Origin: Streptomyces gobiensis
GTDB taxonomy: Bacteria; Actinomycetota; Actinomycetes; Streptomycetales; Streptomycetaceae
Assembly: GCF_021216675.1 (NCBI RefSeq)
Contig: NZ_CP086120.1
Location: 4,586,501 to 4,650,500 of the forward strand
DNA length: 64,000 nt
Direction of reading: 5' to 3'
In this document: positions 54,086-60,362 of the stretch, one piece after another
Position numbering within the stretch: the stretch's first letter is position 1
How the letters are laid out: each line of letters begins with the position of its first letter
The notes under the pieces: generated by a model
The model's database searches: none
What the model was told of the DNA's origin: nothing
What the model saw: the letters and a program-made list of their open reading frames with translations, nothing else
Program-made: the position numbers and the translations under genes

Positions 54086-54106
54086 CGACTTCTCAGGAGT
54101 TCTCTT

Positions 54107-54277
54107 ATGCACGCTGACCCGTACTCAGGGCTTCACTCCGTGCGCGTGCTCGAAGCCCAGACAATTACGCCGAGAGATGAGGCTCAGCGCGTAGCCGTGC
54201 TGAATGCCTTCGCAGTGCTTGACCAAATCGCCCGACTCTGGAAGCAAGCCACGGAGGAAAGCGCCGATGTCCGCTGA
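54107..54277 (+). CDS. Small hypothetical element protein
   Basis: 56 residues: MHADPYSGLHSVRVLEAQTITPRDEAQRVAVL then a helix AFAVLDQIARLWKQATEES. The ATG at 54107 has CAGGAG six bases upstream. It overlaps the next gene by 11 bases, which marks the start of a compact run of small genes to 55774. No family recognised. Confidence 0.6.
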   Translation: MHADPYSGLHSVRVLEAQTITPRDEAQRVAVLNAFAVLDQIARLWKQATEESADVR

Positions 54278-54515
54278 ACTCCGCCATGAAGACAGGCTCC
54301 ATATTCAGAACTTCTCTGACGCCATGCTTGCCGCTGTCGTGGAAGACGAGCGCCGTTACGTGGTGCTCATCAGTCTATATGAGCATGCAATGGACTGGCT
54401 CAAGGCTAACGACCGTCAGACCATACCCATTAGTTCGTTCCTGCGCCTGGTCAAGGCGACAGGGTACAAGGTCACGCTAAACCCGAAGCGTGTGCATAGT
54501 CTAACTCACCGCTGA
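54267..54515 (+). CDS. Small hypothetical element protein
   Basis: 82 residues. A long helix-rich N-terminus (IQNFSDAMLAAVVEDERRYVVLISLYEHAMDWLKAND) precedes a basic C-terminal part (SSFLRLVKATGYKVTLNPKRVHSLTHR). GGAGGA precedes the ATG. Overlap with the upstream gene implies coupled translation. No family recognised. Confidence 0.6.
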   Translation: MSAELRHEDRLHIQNFSDAMLAAVVEDERRYVVLISLYEHAMDWLKANDRQTIPISSFLRLVKATGYKVTLNPKRVHSLTHR

Positions 54516-54529
54516 TAGGAGAACCAGGA

Positions 54530-54760
54530 ATGTACAACAACGAAATGCGCCCCACTCGGCGCGAATTCCGTACGCGCAGTCTCGCGGATACCTTCCGCTA
54601 TAACCCGGAACTGGAAGCGGTAGAGCGCCTACAGCGAGAGCGGCCCGATCAGTTCGACACGCTGAACCCCACGGTCAAGGTGGAGCTTGCCAACTACAAG
54701 ACCGTCCGTGCGGCTGCAAAGGAACTAGGGCGCGACGTTAGCGCCCCTCAGAACGACTGA
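54530..54760 (+). CDS. Small hypothetical element protein
   Basis: 76 residues, charged: MYNNEMRPTRREFRTRSLADTFRYNPELEAVERLQRERPDQFDTL, then LANYKTVRAAAKELGRDV. TAGGAGAA lies before the ATG. The pattern of tightly packed charged small proteins resembles early regions of actinobacteriophages. Function unknown. Confidence 0.6.
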   Translation: MYNNEMRPTRREFRTRSLADTFRYNPELEAVERLQRERPDQFDTLNPTVKVELANYKTVRAAAKELGRDVSAPQND

Positions 54761-54772
54761 AAGGAAATCATC

Positions 54773-55006
54773 GTGAACAACGAAGCCATCTGGAAGAAAC
54801 AGCAGGAACTAGCGGCTCTTATCGCTGAGGAAAACGAGCGTAGGGGCTGGAAGCCGATCAGCGCCCATGAGCCCACCCTTGACAAGATCATTGAGGCTAG
54901 CGCCAAAGGTGAGCTTGAACTCACTCCAGACATGCGCAAGGTCATCGCTGAGTACGAGCTAAGGAAGAAGGCTGCCGCTAAGGCTGAGGGGGACCCCAAT
55001 GACTGA
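54773..55006 (+). CDS. Small hypothetical element protein
   Basis: 77 residues, GTG start after AAAGGAAA. Highly charged helices: WKKQQELAALIAEENERRGWKPI, then LDKIIEASAKGELELTPDMRKVIAEYELRKKAAAKAEG. Overlaps the next gene by 8 bases. No family recognised. Confidence 0.6.
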   Translation: MNNEAIWKKQQELAALIAEENERRGWKPISAHEPTLDKIIEASAKGELELTPDMRKVIAEYELRKKAAAKAEGDPND

Positions 55007-55490
55007 CATTGCCCTTGAGAAGGCGAATAAGGCCGCTCAAGCTGCCGCCGAGAAGCTTGCTGAGCTACAGGCCGTCGCGGACGAGAAGGCGGCTCAGGTT
55101 GCCGCTGAGCGTGCGGAACGCGCAAAGGCATTTGATCAGCGCACGGCGGACACGTGGCAGGAAGAGGCGAAGCGCCTAGCGGATGAGCACCAGGACGGCA
55201 TGCGGCGCTTTATGGAGTTGCTACAGGAGGAGCCCTGGTTTGAGGCTCTCCTAGCTGCCCGTACCGCTCGCTGGGCTCACGTGCACTTTGTGGGGTATGC
55301 CAACAGCGCCAAGTACCGTGCCACGGGGCAGCGGACGAACGGCAACATGCCGAACCCGGGACCTACTGACTCGCCTTTCCTTGACCTCATTATGCGTGAG
55401 GGTGAGCGAATCGCTAAGAGCCGTGCCGCTGACTACATGGACGAGCGCGCACAGGAGCGAGAGCGGTTCATTAACGGGGAGGTCGAGTGA
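54999..55490 (+). CDS. Hypothetical coiled-coil protein
   Basis: 163 residues. The N-terminal ~50 form an Ala/Glu/Lys coiled coil (ALEKANKAAQAAAEKLAELQAVADEKAAQVAAERAERAKAF); a helical region with MRRFMELLQEEPWFEALLAARTARWAHVHFVGYANSAKY follows. It overlaps its neighbours at both ends (8 and 4 bases). A structural or scaffold-like role is conceivable but unsupported. Confidence 0.6.
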   Translation: MTDIALEKANKAAQAAAEKLAELQAVADEKAAQVAAERAERAKAFDQRTADTWQEEAKRLADEHQDGMRRFMELLQEEPWFEALLAARTARWAHVHFVGYANSAKYRATGQRTNGNMPNPGPTDSPFLDLIMREGERIAKSRAADYMDERAQERERFINGEVE

Positions 55491-55774
55491 CGCCGGATAT
55501 TCTCCAACCGGGCCCGATTTGGGAAGGCCAGCCGTCGTACGCCTGGTTTCCTCGCAATGCAGCGGGTGAACCGTGCTACACCGACACACATTCCTCCGCT
55601 GACGTCGTCTGGCCGGTCGTCGGTGGTGCTCCTGCTACTCGCGGGACTGTGCAGAAGCGTCATCCAGCTAAGTATCGTGGGGCCATCACGCTAGACCTGA
55701 CGCTACGGGATGCAAACGGCGTAGAGATACAGCCTCCCACGATCCCAATTCCGGAACTCCGCACGCTGGTATAG
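55487..55774 (+). CDS. Small hypothetical element protein
   Basis: 95 residues from a GTG overlapping the previous stop (GTGA). Predominantly beta: LQPGPIWEGQPSYAWFPRNAAGEPCYTDTHSSADVVWPVVGGAP and KYRGAITLDLTLRDANGVEIQPPTIPIPEL. No family recognised. A terminator follows. Confidence 0.6.
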   Translation: MTPDILQPGPIWEGQPSYAWFPRNAAGEPCYTDTHSSADVVWPVVGGAPATRGTVQKRHPAKYRGAITLDLTLRDANGVEIQPPTIPIPELRTLV

Positions 55775-55787
55775 CGCCACCTGACAT

Positions 55788-55830
55788 GGAGCCAGCGAGA
55801 TACCCCGCCCGTGTCTCACTGGCTCCCCCA
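55788..55830 (+). terminator. Hairpin terminator before the HNH gene
   Basis: GGAGCCAGCGAGA pairs with TCTCACTGGCTCC with one mismatch around a 12-base loop. It ends the compact small-gene run; about 115 bases then precede the HNH start. Confidence 0.75.
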
Positions 55831-55943
55831 GGGCCGCTCAGAAAACCCTCTACGGGTCCCTGTGAAGCCCCTTGGGGCAGATAAGCCCCCGTTTTCACCT
55901 CCCCCATCCCATGCCCTCATAGGGCCTACAGAAGGGCTCTCAT

Positions 55944-56338
55944 ATGCCGAGTAAGCCTCGCGTGCCGTGTCCCGTGCCCGGATCCCGGAGCTAACCTCAG
56001 GGGGCCGCTGTGAGGCGCACAGGCGTGCTGATAGGCGCATGGGCGCGCAAGCTGGCAATGATGTGTACGGACAGAGTAAGTGGAGGCGTAGACGAGCGGC
56101 GTTCATCTACTCGCGTCCGTGGTGCTGTCTATGTGGTGCAGCCGCCAAGGTTGCGGACCATTTCCCGCTGTCGCGTAAGCAGCTCGTGGCGCGTGGCGAG
56201 TCCGATCCGGACGCATTCGGGCATCTCAGGCCCTTGTGCGTGCCTTGCCACAACCGCGAAACAGCGCGAAATCAGCCTGGTGGATGGGCACATGAGCGCT
56301 CAGCGAAGCCAAAAGGGCCGGAAATTCCTCCATTTTAG
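55944..56338 (+). pseudogene. HNH endonuclease gene with apparent 1-bp deletion near its 5' end
   Basis: The HNH core is clear: CCLCGAAAKVADHFPLSRKQLVARG then LRPLCVPCHNRETARNQ (CxxC, DH, CxxCHN). The expected start at 55944 (GAAGGG upstream) reads MPSKPRVPCPVPGSRS and stops; restoring one G after 55983 would give ...PCPVPGCPELTSGGRCEAHRRA, a full N-terminal Cys4-type finger joined to the core. As it stands, only an internal GTG (55967) could produce a 123-residue protein lacking the first two cysteines. In phages such HNH proteins sit beside terminases and aid cos cleavage and packaging, as its place before terS suggests. Confidence 0.72.
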
Positions 56339-56390
56339 GCCGAATTCGGGGCTCATGTGGGCACTGAAACAGCCCCATTTCACGCTGTGT

Positions 56391-56439
56391 GACCGCCCGG
56401 GGTGGCGGGGGGACCCCCACAGGCCTTCCGACCGGTCGG
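56391..56439. other. GC-rich palindromic stretch between HNH and terS genes, possible cos-type site
   Basis: In a 168-base gap between the nuclease and terminase genes lies a markedly GC-rich run (GACCGCCCGGGGTGGCGG then GGGACCCCC) and a perfect palindrome CCGACCGGTCGG (56428-56439), unlike the surrounding composition. Packaging sites often lie beside HNH-terminase genes. This is inference from position and composition only. Confidence 0.3.
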
Positions 56440-56506
56440 CAGGGAGGGAAACGCGTGGCTCAGGGGGGTAAGACCGTTTTCGTGGCAGGCGAAAGGATGA
56501 CCAACC

Positions 56507-56914
56507 GTGATCGAAGAGCCAGAATGGGCAGCCGAATTCGGCACCGACCCACAGACCACCGCTGACGCTTCCGCCGTGTGGCAGCGCGCTACGGCTGACC
56601 GAATCGTCAAGCCTCACGAGCGAGAAGCATTCGCCACTTACGCGCTGAATAGTGCCCGCGTAATGGACGCTGAACGACAGATTAGCCGGGATGGCATGGT
56701 GTTGACCGGCGCCAACGGCGTACCGGTGAAACACCCGGCAATCACCATAATCAACATCTATTCCGCTGGAATTCGCGCCCTTCAGAATGCATTGGGGCTG
56801 AACTCGTACAGTGCGGCTCGCAACGCTGCCATGGTGAAAAACAGTGGAGTTGAGCACGACACTTCCCCGGCAACCGTGGCAGCGTTGAAGCTTGTGGCTG
56901 GTCTCGATGAGTAG
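56507..56914 (+). CDS. P27-type phage terminase small subunit
   Basis: 135 residues from a GTG after GAAAGGA. The pattern VWQRATADRIVKPHEREAFATYALNSARVMDAERQI, GANGVPVKHPAITIINIYSAGIRALQNALGLN matches the P27 small-terminase family (the xxG-PVKHPA-x-I-I-N stretch is typical). It should recognise viral DNA for packaging and hand it to a large subunit. No large subunit is encoded here, so it would have to work with that of a helper phage, or be a remnant. Confidence 0.78.
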   Translation: MIEEPEWAAEFGTDPQTTADASAVWQRATADRIVKPHEREAFATYALNSARVMDAERQISRDGMVLTGANGVPVKHPAITIINIYSAGIRALQNALGLNSYSAARNAAMVKNSGVEHDTSPATVAALKLVAGLDE

Positions 56915-57140
56915 CCCTATCTACGACAAGATTCGTGGCGCCATGGCTCCGCTGGAACATATCGACAGGCCAACGGCTGACGCGTTTCACAGCGCGATAG
57001 CGCGGCACGAAGACGCTGGACGGCTTACAGCGGACGAAGCGGCAGCACTGCGCAGGCTGAATTACGACAACGCTTACGAGCCCTGGGATTGGGCCGACGA
57101 CGAATGGCTAGCTTCGCTGCTGAGGGGACCCGCCGAATGA
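56907..57140 (+). CDS. Small hypothetical element protein
   Basis: 77 residues overlapping the terS stop by 8 bases. MSSPIYDKIRGAMAPLEHIDRPTADAFHSAIARHEDAGRLTADEAAALRRL, then an acidic Trp-rich end (YEPWDWADDEWLASLL). No family recognised. It is translationally coupled both up- and downstream. Confidence 0.6.
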   Translation: MSSPIYDKIRGAMAPLEHIDRPTADAFHSAIARHEDAGRLTADEAAALRRLNYDNAYEPWDWADDEWLASLLRGPAE

Positions 57141-57241
57141 CTGACACCGAACTTGCAGCCGCTATCAAGCGCCTTCTACGCGACTGCCGCAACGACGTAC
57201 GCAAGGCAGCCGGGAAAACACCTATCAAGGAGCCTGCCTGA
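57137..57241 (+). CDS. 34-residue small protein
   Basis: MTDTELAAAIKRLLRDCRNDVRKAAGKTPIKEPA, ATG overlapping the previous stop (ATGA) and TGA overlapping the next ATG (TGATG). This tight coupling on both sides is the reason I think it is translated. A single basic amphipathic helix; role unknown. Confidence 0.55.
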   Translation: MTDTELAAAIKRLLRDCRNDVRKAAGKTPIKEPA

Positions 57242-57822
57242 TGAAGCGTGACTATCTCGGGTGGGCTGCACTCGTTGCCGCACTAATTGGCACTGCATCC
57301 GCTGAGTACAGCCTTGCTCGCGCCGTAGGCTTCGGCACTGTGCTTGCCGGATGCGTTCCGGCTGCACTCGACATTTACGCACTCCGCGCATTCCGCACCG
57401 GTCGTGACGTTGCCGCCGTAGTCGTTGCGCTGATTGCGGTGAATGCAGCGGCGCACCTGGTTGCATCTGGACAGCTTCCCGTGTCCGTGCCGCTGATTGT
57501 CGCTGTCTCCGCTATTGCCCCGCTGGTGCTATGGCGCGTCCATGCTCTCAGCAAGGCCGTAAACGTCTCCGAGAAGCCACAGGAAGCCCCGAAGGTAGTT
57601 CGGGAGTCCCGAGAGTCTGAGAAGCCCGCAGAGAGGCGCACAGAGATTCCGAGTGCAGCGAGCAAGGCGCCGGATGCAGACCCGCTGTTGTCGGATGCGC
57701 GGAAGCTGGACGAAGAGATACGCACTCGGACCGGTAAGCCGGTATCGCTGCGACAGATGCAGTCGCATTTCCGCATTGGACAGGCACGCGCTCAGCGCAT
57801 CCGTGCTGCACTCGCTACATGA
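57241..57822 (+). CDS. DUF2637-like membrane protein with C-terminal helix-turn-helix-like tail
   Basis: 193 residues. Three to four membrane helices (YLGWAALVAALIGTASAEYSLA, GFGTVLAGCVPAALDIYAL, VAAVVVALIAVNAAAHLVASG, VPLIVAVSAIAPLVLWRVHAL) are followed by a polar linker rich in Glu/Arg/Lys and a C-terminal GKPVSLRQMQSHFRIGQARAQRIRAALA. This is the build of DUF2637/Spd-like proteins found in Streptomyces plasmids and integrative elements. Its job is unknown; spreading during conjugation is known for plasmid relatives, but no transfer gene is present here. Confidence 0.68.
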   Translation: MKRDYLGWAALVAALIGTASAEYSLARAVGFGTVLAGCVPAALDIYALRAFRTGRDVAAVVVALIAVNAAAHLVASGQLPVSVPLIVAVSAIAPLVLWRVHALSKAVNVSEKPQEAPKVVRESRESEKPAERRTEIPSAASKAPDADPLLSDARKLDEEIRTRTGKPVSLRQMQSHFRIGQARAQRIRAALAT

Positions 57823-57826
57823 ATGA

Positions 57827-57864
57827 ACCCCTGTACCCGCTGACTGTCGGTACGGGGGTTTTTG
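57827..57864 (+). terminator. Terminator between the element's convergent gene blocks
   Basis: ACCCCTGTACC pairs with GGTACGGGGGT (one wobble) around an 11-base loop and is followed by TTTTTG. It separates the plus-strand block from the minus-strand regulator block. Confidence 0.8.
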
Positions 57865-57865
57865 C

Positions 57866-58711
57866 TCAGTCTTCCCGTCCCCACTCGTCAAGGGCCATAG
57901 CGATCAGCGCCCGTACCTCTTGCCCGTACACTGCTGACTCTTGAAGCATGGAGAAAGCCCGCTTGTAGAGGGCGAGTTCTCGGGGCTGTGTGACCGTGAG
58001 TTCAGCGGAGTAGGTTTCCACCACAACCAAGCGATCATCAAAGAGGCTAAAGGGGTTCCCTGGCCAAATCTTCTGTTCTGCCCTGCGAGGGATAATCCCG
58101 AGACTAAGCCGGGGCAGGCTCATAACAGCCAATAGCCTATCTAGCTGCCCGCGCATTACATCGGGTCCCCCGTAATTGGTGTAGAGCGCTTGTTCCCCGA
58201 GGATGACACTGAATCGGCGGTCACCCTGATATAGGTACTGCTGACGCTGCATACGCAAGGAAACGGCTTCATCTGTGTCATCGGGAATCTGTAGGAACTC
58301 GATTACCTGACGGAAGGTGGCAGCGGCGTAATCGGCAGTCTGTAGCGTCCCCCATACAACGGTCGGATGGTAGATACGGAAAGCTGAGGTCTTCTCGTAG
58401 AGAGATAGCGAACGCTTCTGGGGGCTCTTCGCACCAGCGGTGAACATGCGTCGCCATTCCATCCACATGGCCTCAATATTGCGGATGGTGGCGATTAGGT
58501 CAGGAACTTGTTCTTCGGCCCCTACGATCCGGCACCAGGTGCGTAGGTCATCCTCGCTGATGTTCTGCTTCCCGTGCTCGATACGGGAGACCTTAGAGAG
58601 GTGCCAGCCTGCCGAATTGGCCAGCGCCCGGCCAGTGAGACCCCCGTCTTTGCGGAGTTCCCTTAGCCGGGCGCCGAACGCTTCACGCGCTTGTTGGGCT
58701 TGGTGTGACAC
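57866..58711 (-). CDS. XRE-type helix-turn-helix protein with DUF5753 domain
   Basis: 281 residues. The N-terminal HTH is FGARLRELRKDGGLTGRALANSAGWHLSKVSRIEHGKQNISEDDL; the rest is DUF5753 (EAMWMEWRRMFTAGAKSPQKRSLSLYEKTSAFRIYHPTVVWGTLQTADYA, RQQYLYQGDRRFSVILGEQALY, LSLGIIPRRAEQKIWPGNPFSLFDDRLVVVETYSAELTV). This is a very large Streptomyces regulator family, normally next to DUF397 genes; here the neighbour is DUF6879. It could be the element's repressor. The start is a GTG 10 bases after the DUF6879 stop. Confidence 0.88.
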   Translation of the reverse strand: MSHQAQQAREAFGARLRELRKDGGLTGRALANSAGWHLSKVSRIEHGKQNISEDDLRTWCRIVGAEEQVPDLIATIRNIEAMWMEWRRMFTAGAKSPQKRSLSLYEKTSAFRIYHPTVVWGTLQTADYAAATFRQVIEFLQIPDDTDEAVSLRMQRQQYLYQGDRRFSVILGEQALYTNYGGPDVMRGQLDRLLAVMSLPRLSLGIIPRRAEQKIWPGNPFSLFDDRLVVVETYSAELTVTQPRELALYKRAFSMLQESAVYGQEVRALIAMALDEWGRED

Positions 58712-58720
58712 AGCGGGGAA

Positions 58721-59245
58721 TCAGTGCTTGTAGTCGTCGTACGGGGTGGCGAGTGACCAGAGCTGATCCCTGACCCGTACGGCTTCCCCGACAACGGCCG
58801 GATCAGTGATCAGCTCTGCACCCTCGAACCGTCCGTCAGGGCGGAAATGGGTGACAGCCAGCGTTTCACTGTCGAATAGCCACCAGTCGTTACCGTTGGC
58901 CGGAAACTCAAACCCTTCCGGGATGTGGTGTCGTGGCAGCCATCGAATCTCTTCCCCCGCTTCGTGGTTCATCGGGGTGAGTTCGATTTCCCACCTGATG
59001 TACTCGGTTACTGGTTCCGTCACGACGCGAACGCGCCGAATGGTCCTCCCCGCTGCCGTCAGCGAACGTGTCTGTTCGAGCCACGGGCGGAACCATTCGA
59101 AGTCGTCTGGCTCACCCTTTAGCCACTTCGCGTACGGGCCATCCTCGATGGAGACGCGGTATTCGTCCTTGAGTTCCAGATGGAACGCTTCCCGCTTGAA
59201 TGTTGAGAACAGCTCGTCACGCCGTTCAGCCGTGACCAGATCCAT
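58721..59245 (-). CDS. DUF6879 family protein
   Basis: 174 residues, Trp/Glu-rich, matching the DUF6879 pattern: RRDELFSTFKREAFHLELKDEYRV, WLKGEPDDFEWFRPWLEQTRSLTAAGRTIRRVRVVTEPVTEYIRWEIELTPMNHEAGEEIRWLPR and NDWWLFDSETLAVTHFRPDGRFEGAELITDP. Members occur beside XRE/DUF5753 genes throughout Streptomyces. Biochemical role unknown; the pairing resembles a toxin-antitoxin or signalling pair. Confidence 0.85.
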   Translation of the reverse strand: MDLVTAERRDELFSTFKREAFHLELKDEYRVSIEDGPYAKWLKGEPDDFEWFRPWLEQTRSLTAAGRTIRRVRVVTEPVTEYIRWEIELTPMNHEAGEEIRWLPRHHIPEGFEFPANGNDWWLFDSETLAVTHFRPDGRFEGAELITDPAVVGEAVRVRDQLWSLATPYDDYKH

Positions 59246-59624
59246 CGGCGCTTTCCTCCAACAGTGCTTTGATTGCTGCCTTGCTGACCTCTACGCAGTC
59301 TTCGTAATCCGGAATGCGCATCTGTCCCAGCGTCTCAGTGTCGCTGACCTTCTTTCCCTGAACGATGTAGTTACCGCTCTCCGTGACGTACACGATGGGG
59401 TGCGCCCACGTGCTCACCGTGCCGGTAACTCCATCGTTGATGAGGTGCTTGAAGAGTCGGGCTGGTACCTCAACGATCGTTTCTCCGCTGGGGACTTCGA
59501 GTTTGCTCGTGATCTCCGGGTTGGTGACCTTCCATCCTTGGACGACGTATGAGTCTGCGTCTGAGGCGTACAGCGTGGGTGACTCCGTGGGGTTGGACTC
59601 CTTGCCCAGGAACGTTAGCCGCAT
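59226..59624 (-). CDS. Hypothetical protein with internal duplication
   Basis: 132 residues, overlapping the DUF6879 gene by 20 bases. Two similar halves: YASDADSYVVQGWKVTNPEITSKLEVPSGETIVEVPARLFKHL and YVTESGNYIVQGKKVSDTETLGQMRIPDYEDCVEVSKAAIKAL, sharing S/N-YxVQG-KV and E-x-P-x-[GY]-E-x-x-V-E-V. I know no name for it. It is the first gene of the minus-strand trio, so it is probably expressed with DUF6879 and the XRE regulator. Confidence 0.7.
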   Translation of the reverse strand: MRLTFLGKESNPTESPTLYASDADSYVVQGWKVTNPEITSKLEVPSGETIVEVPARLFKHLINDGVTGTVSTWAHPIVYVTESGNYIVQGKKVSDTETLGQMRIPDYEDCVEVSKAAIKALLEESADGSGHG

Positions 59625-59785
59625 GATCGCTCTCCTGTCGGGAGGGTTGCTCGTGTTTGCGGACCCTGACCAGCGTCCAACTGCCGTTCGAGCACGTCAA
59701 GATGGCCCGCAAACATGCGCAAACTCCTTGGGGCGTTGCCGGGTTGGTCCCTAGCGTCAACGGCAGCGAGGAGAGGCAGGCAGCC

Positions 59786-60016
59786 GTGACAGAGACACTG
59801 TGGAAGTGGGTCGATACCGGGTCCGGGAGTGGCGCGATGCAACGCGTTACCGAAGTCTCCGCGCACCCACGCACAGCGGACATTGATCAACTTCAATCCG
59901 CGTACCTCATGCACAGGCAGGAATGCGCAGAGTGCACGCCTGACAAGTCGTGCGAGATGGCGCGTCGGATGGAAGAGGCACGGCGGGGGCTGAGGTGTCG
60001 TGACGGTCGCCATTGA
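59786..60016 (+). CDS. Small hypothetical protein
   Basis: 76 residues from a GTG with GAGGAGAGG 8 bases upstream (an in-frame extension to 59657 has no better support). C-terminal half HRQECAECTPDKSCEMARRMEEARRGLRC carries a short Cys cluster. It overlaps the next gene by 17 bases. Confidence 0.55.
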   Translation: MTETLWKWVDTGSGSGAMQRVTEVSAHPRTADIDQLQSAYLMHRQECAECTPDKSCEMARRMEEARRGLRCRDGRH

Positions 60017-60212
60017 GCGGGCCACGAAGACCCGCAAGAGGGCAGCGAAGGCCAGCGACAGACCACACACCTACTGCGGCTACTGCGCTGGATGGCACTC
60101 TGTCTGGTGTCCTGACTGTGCCGGATTCGCTGGGTGCTCCACTTGCCGACATACGTGCAAGGTCCCCTGTCCGCAGTGCGTGGGAGGCACGTTAGAAAGG
60201 TGGCTGCCCTGA
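60000..60212 (+). CDS. Cysteine-rich small zinc-ribbon protein
   Basis: 70 residues. A basic N-terminus precedes HTYCGYCAGWHSVWCPDCAGFAGC STCRHTCKVPCPQCVGG, with five CxxC-like pairs, reminiscent of DnaJ-type or rubredoxin-like zinc ribbons. GTG start. It is the last element gene before attR; a terminator follows. Confidence 0.65.
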   Translation: MTVAIERATKTRKRAAKASDRPHTYCGYCAGWHSVWCPDCAGFAGCSTCRHTCKVPCPQCVGGTLERWLP

Positions 60213-60258
60213 GACCCTGCCGGTTGATGCCCTCAGCATCCCGGTAGTGGGGTGACTG

Positions 60259-60306
60259 AGCCCCCGTTGTGTGCTTCCCCCGTGGCGCAGGGCGGGGGCT
60301 TTCTCC
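60259..60306 (+). terminator. Terminator at the right end of the element
   Basis: AGCCCCCG (60259-60266) pairs with CGGGGGCT (60293-60300), followed by TTCTCC. It would block read-through from the element into the tdk remnant. Confidence 0.7.
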
Positions 60307-60324
60307 TGGTCAGAGTTGGTTGCT

Positions 60325-60362
60325 ATACGTCCCAGCAGTCCATGGACTGCGGAAAGAGCACA
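60325..60362. other. Right attachment junction (attR)
   Basis: Element sequence ...CCCAGCAGT joins CCAT (60340-60343), then tdk sequence GGACTGCGGAAAGAGCAC. CCATNGACTG is shared with attL, differing at the base after CCAT and again after GACTG, which fixes the exchange at CCAT. Confidence 0.8.

Larger units (their letters stand above)
50471..60343 (+). mobile_element. 9.9-kb serine-integrase element in tdk, probable phage satellite
   Basis: Bounded by CCAT shared by both junctions within tdk. It begins with a serine integrase next to the left end and carries about 17 further genes, most under 140 residues, including an HNH nuclease, a terminase small subunit, a DUF2637-like membrane protein and an XRE-DUF6879 module on the minus strand. 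Base composition is visibly less GC-rich and codon choice less biased than in the flanks. No large terminase, portal, capsid, tail, lysis, replication initiator or FtsK/TraB gene is present. Confidence 0.87.

Noticed and set aside
56010..56471. 153-codon open frame overlapping the HNH gene
   Set aside because: Different frame from the HNH core and without any motif; the CxxC...DH...CxxCHN pattern lies in the other frame.
57241..57822. Evidence that the element is a conjugative element (AICE)
   Set aside because: The DUF2637-like protein alone would suggest it, but no FtsK/TraB-like translocase, RepSA/Prim-Pol replication gene or tyrosine integrase is present.
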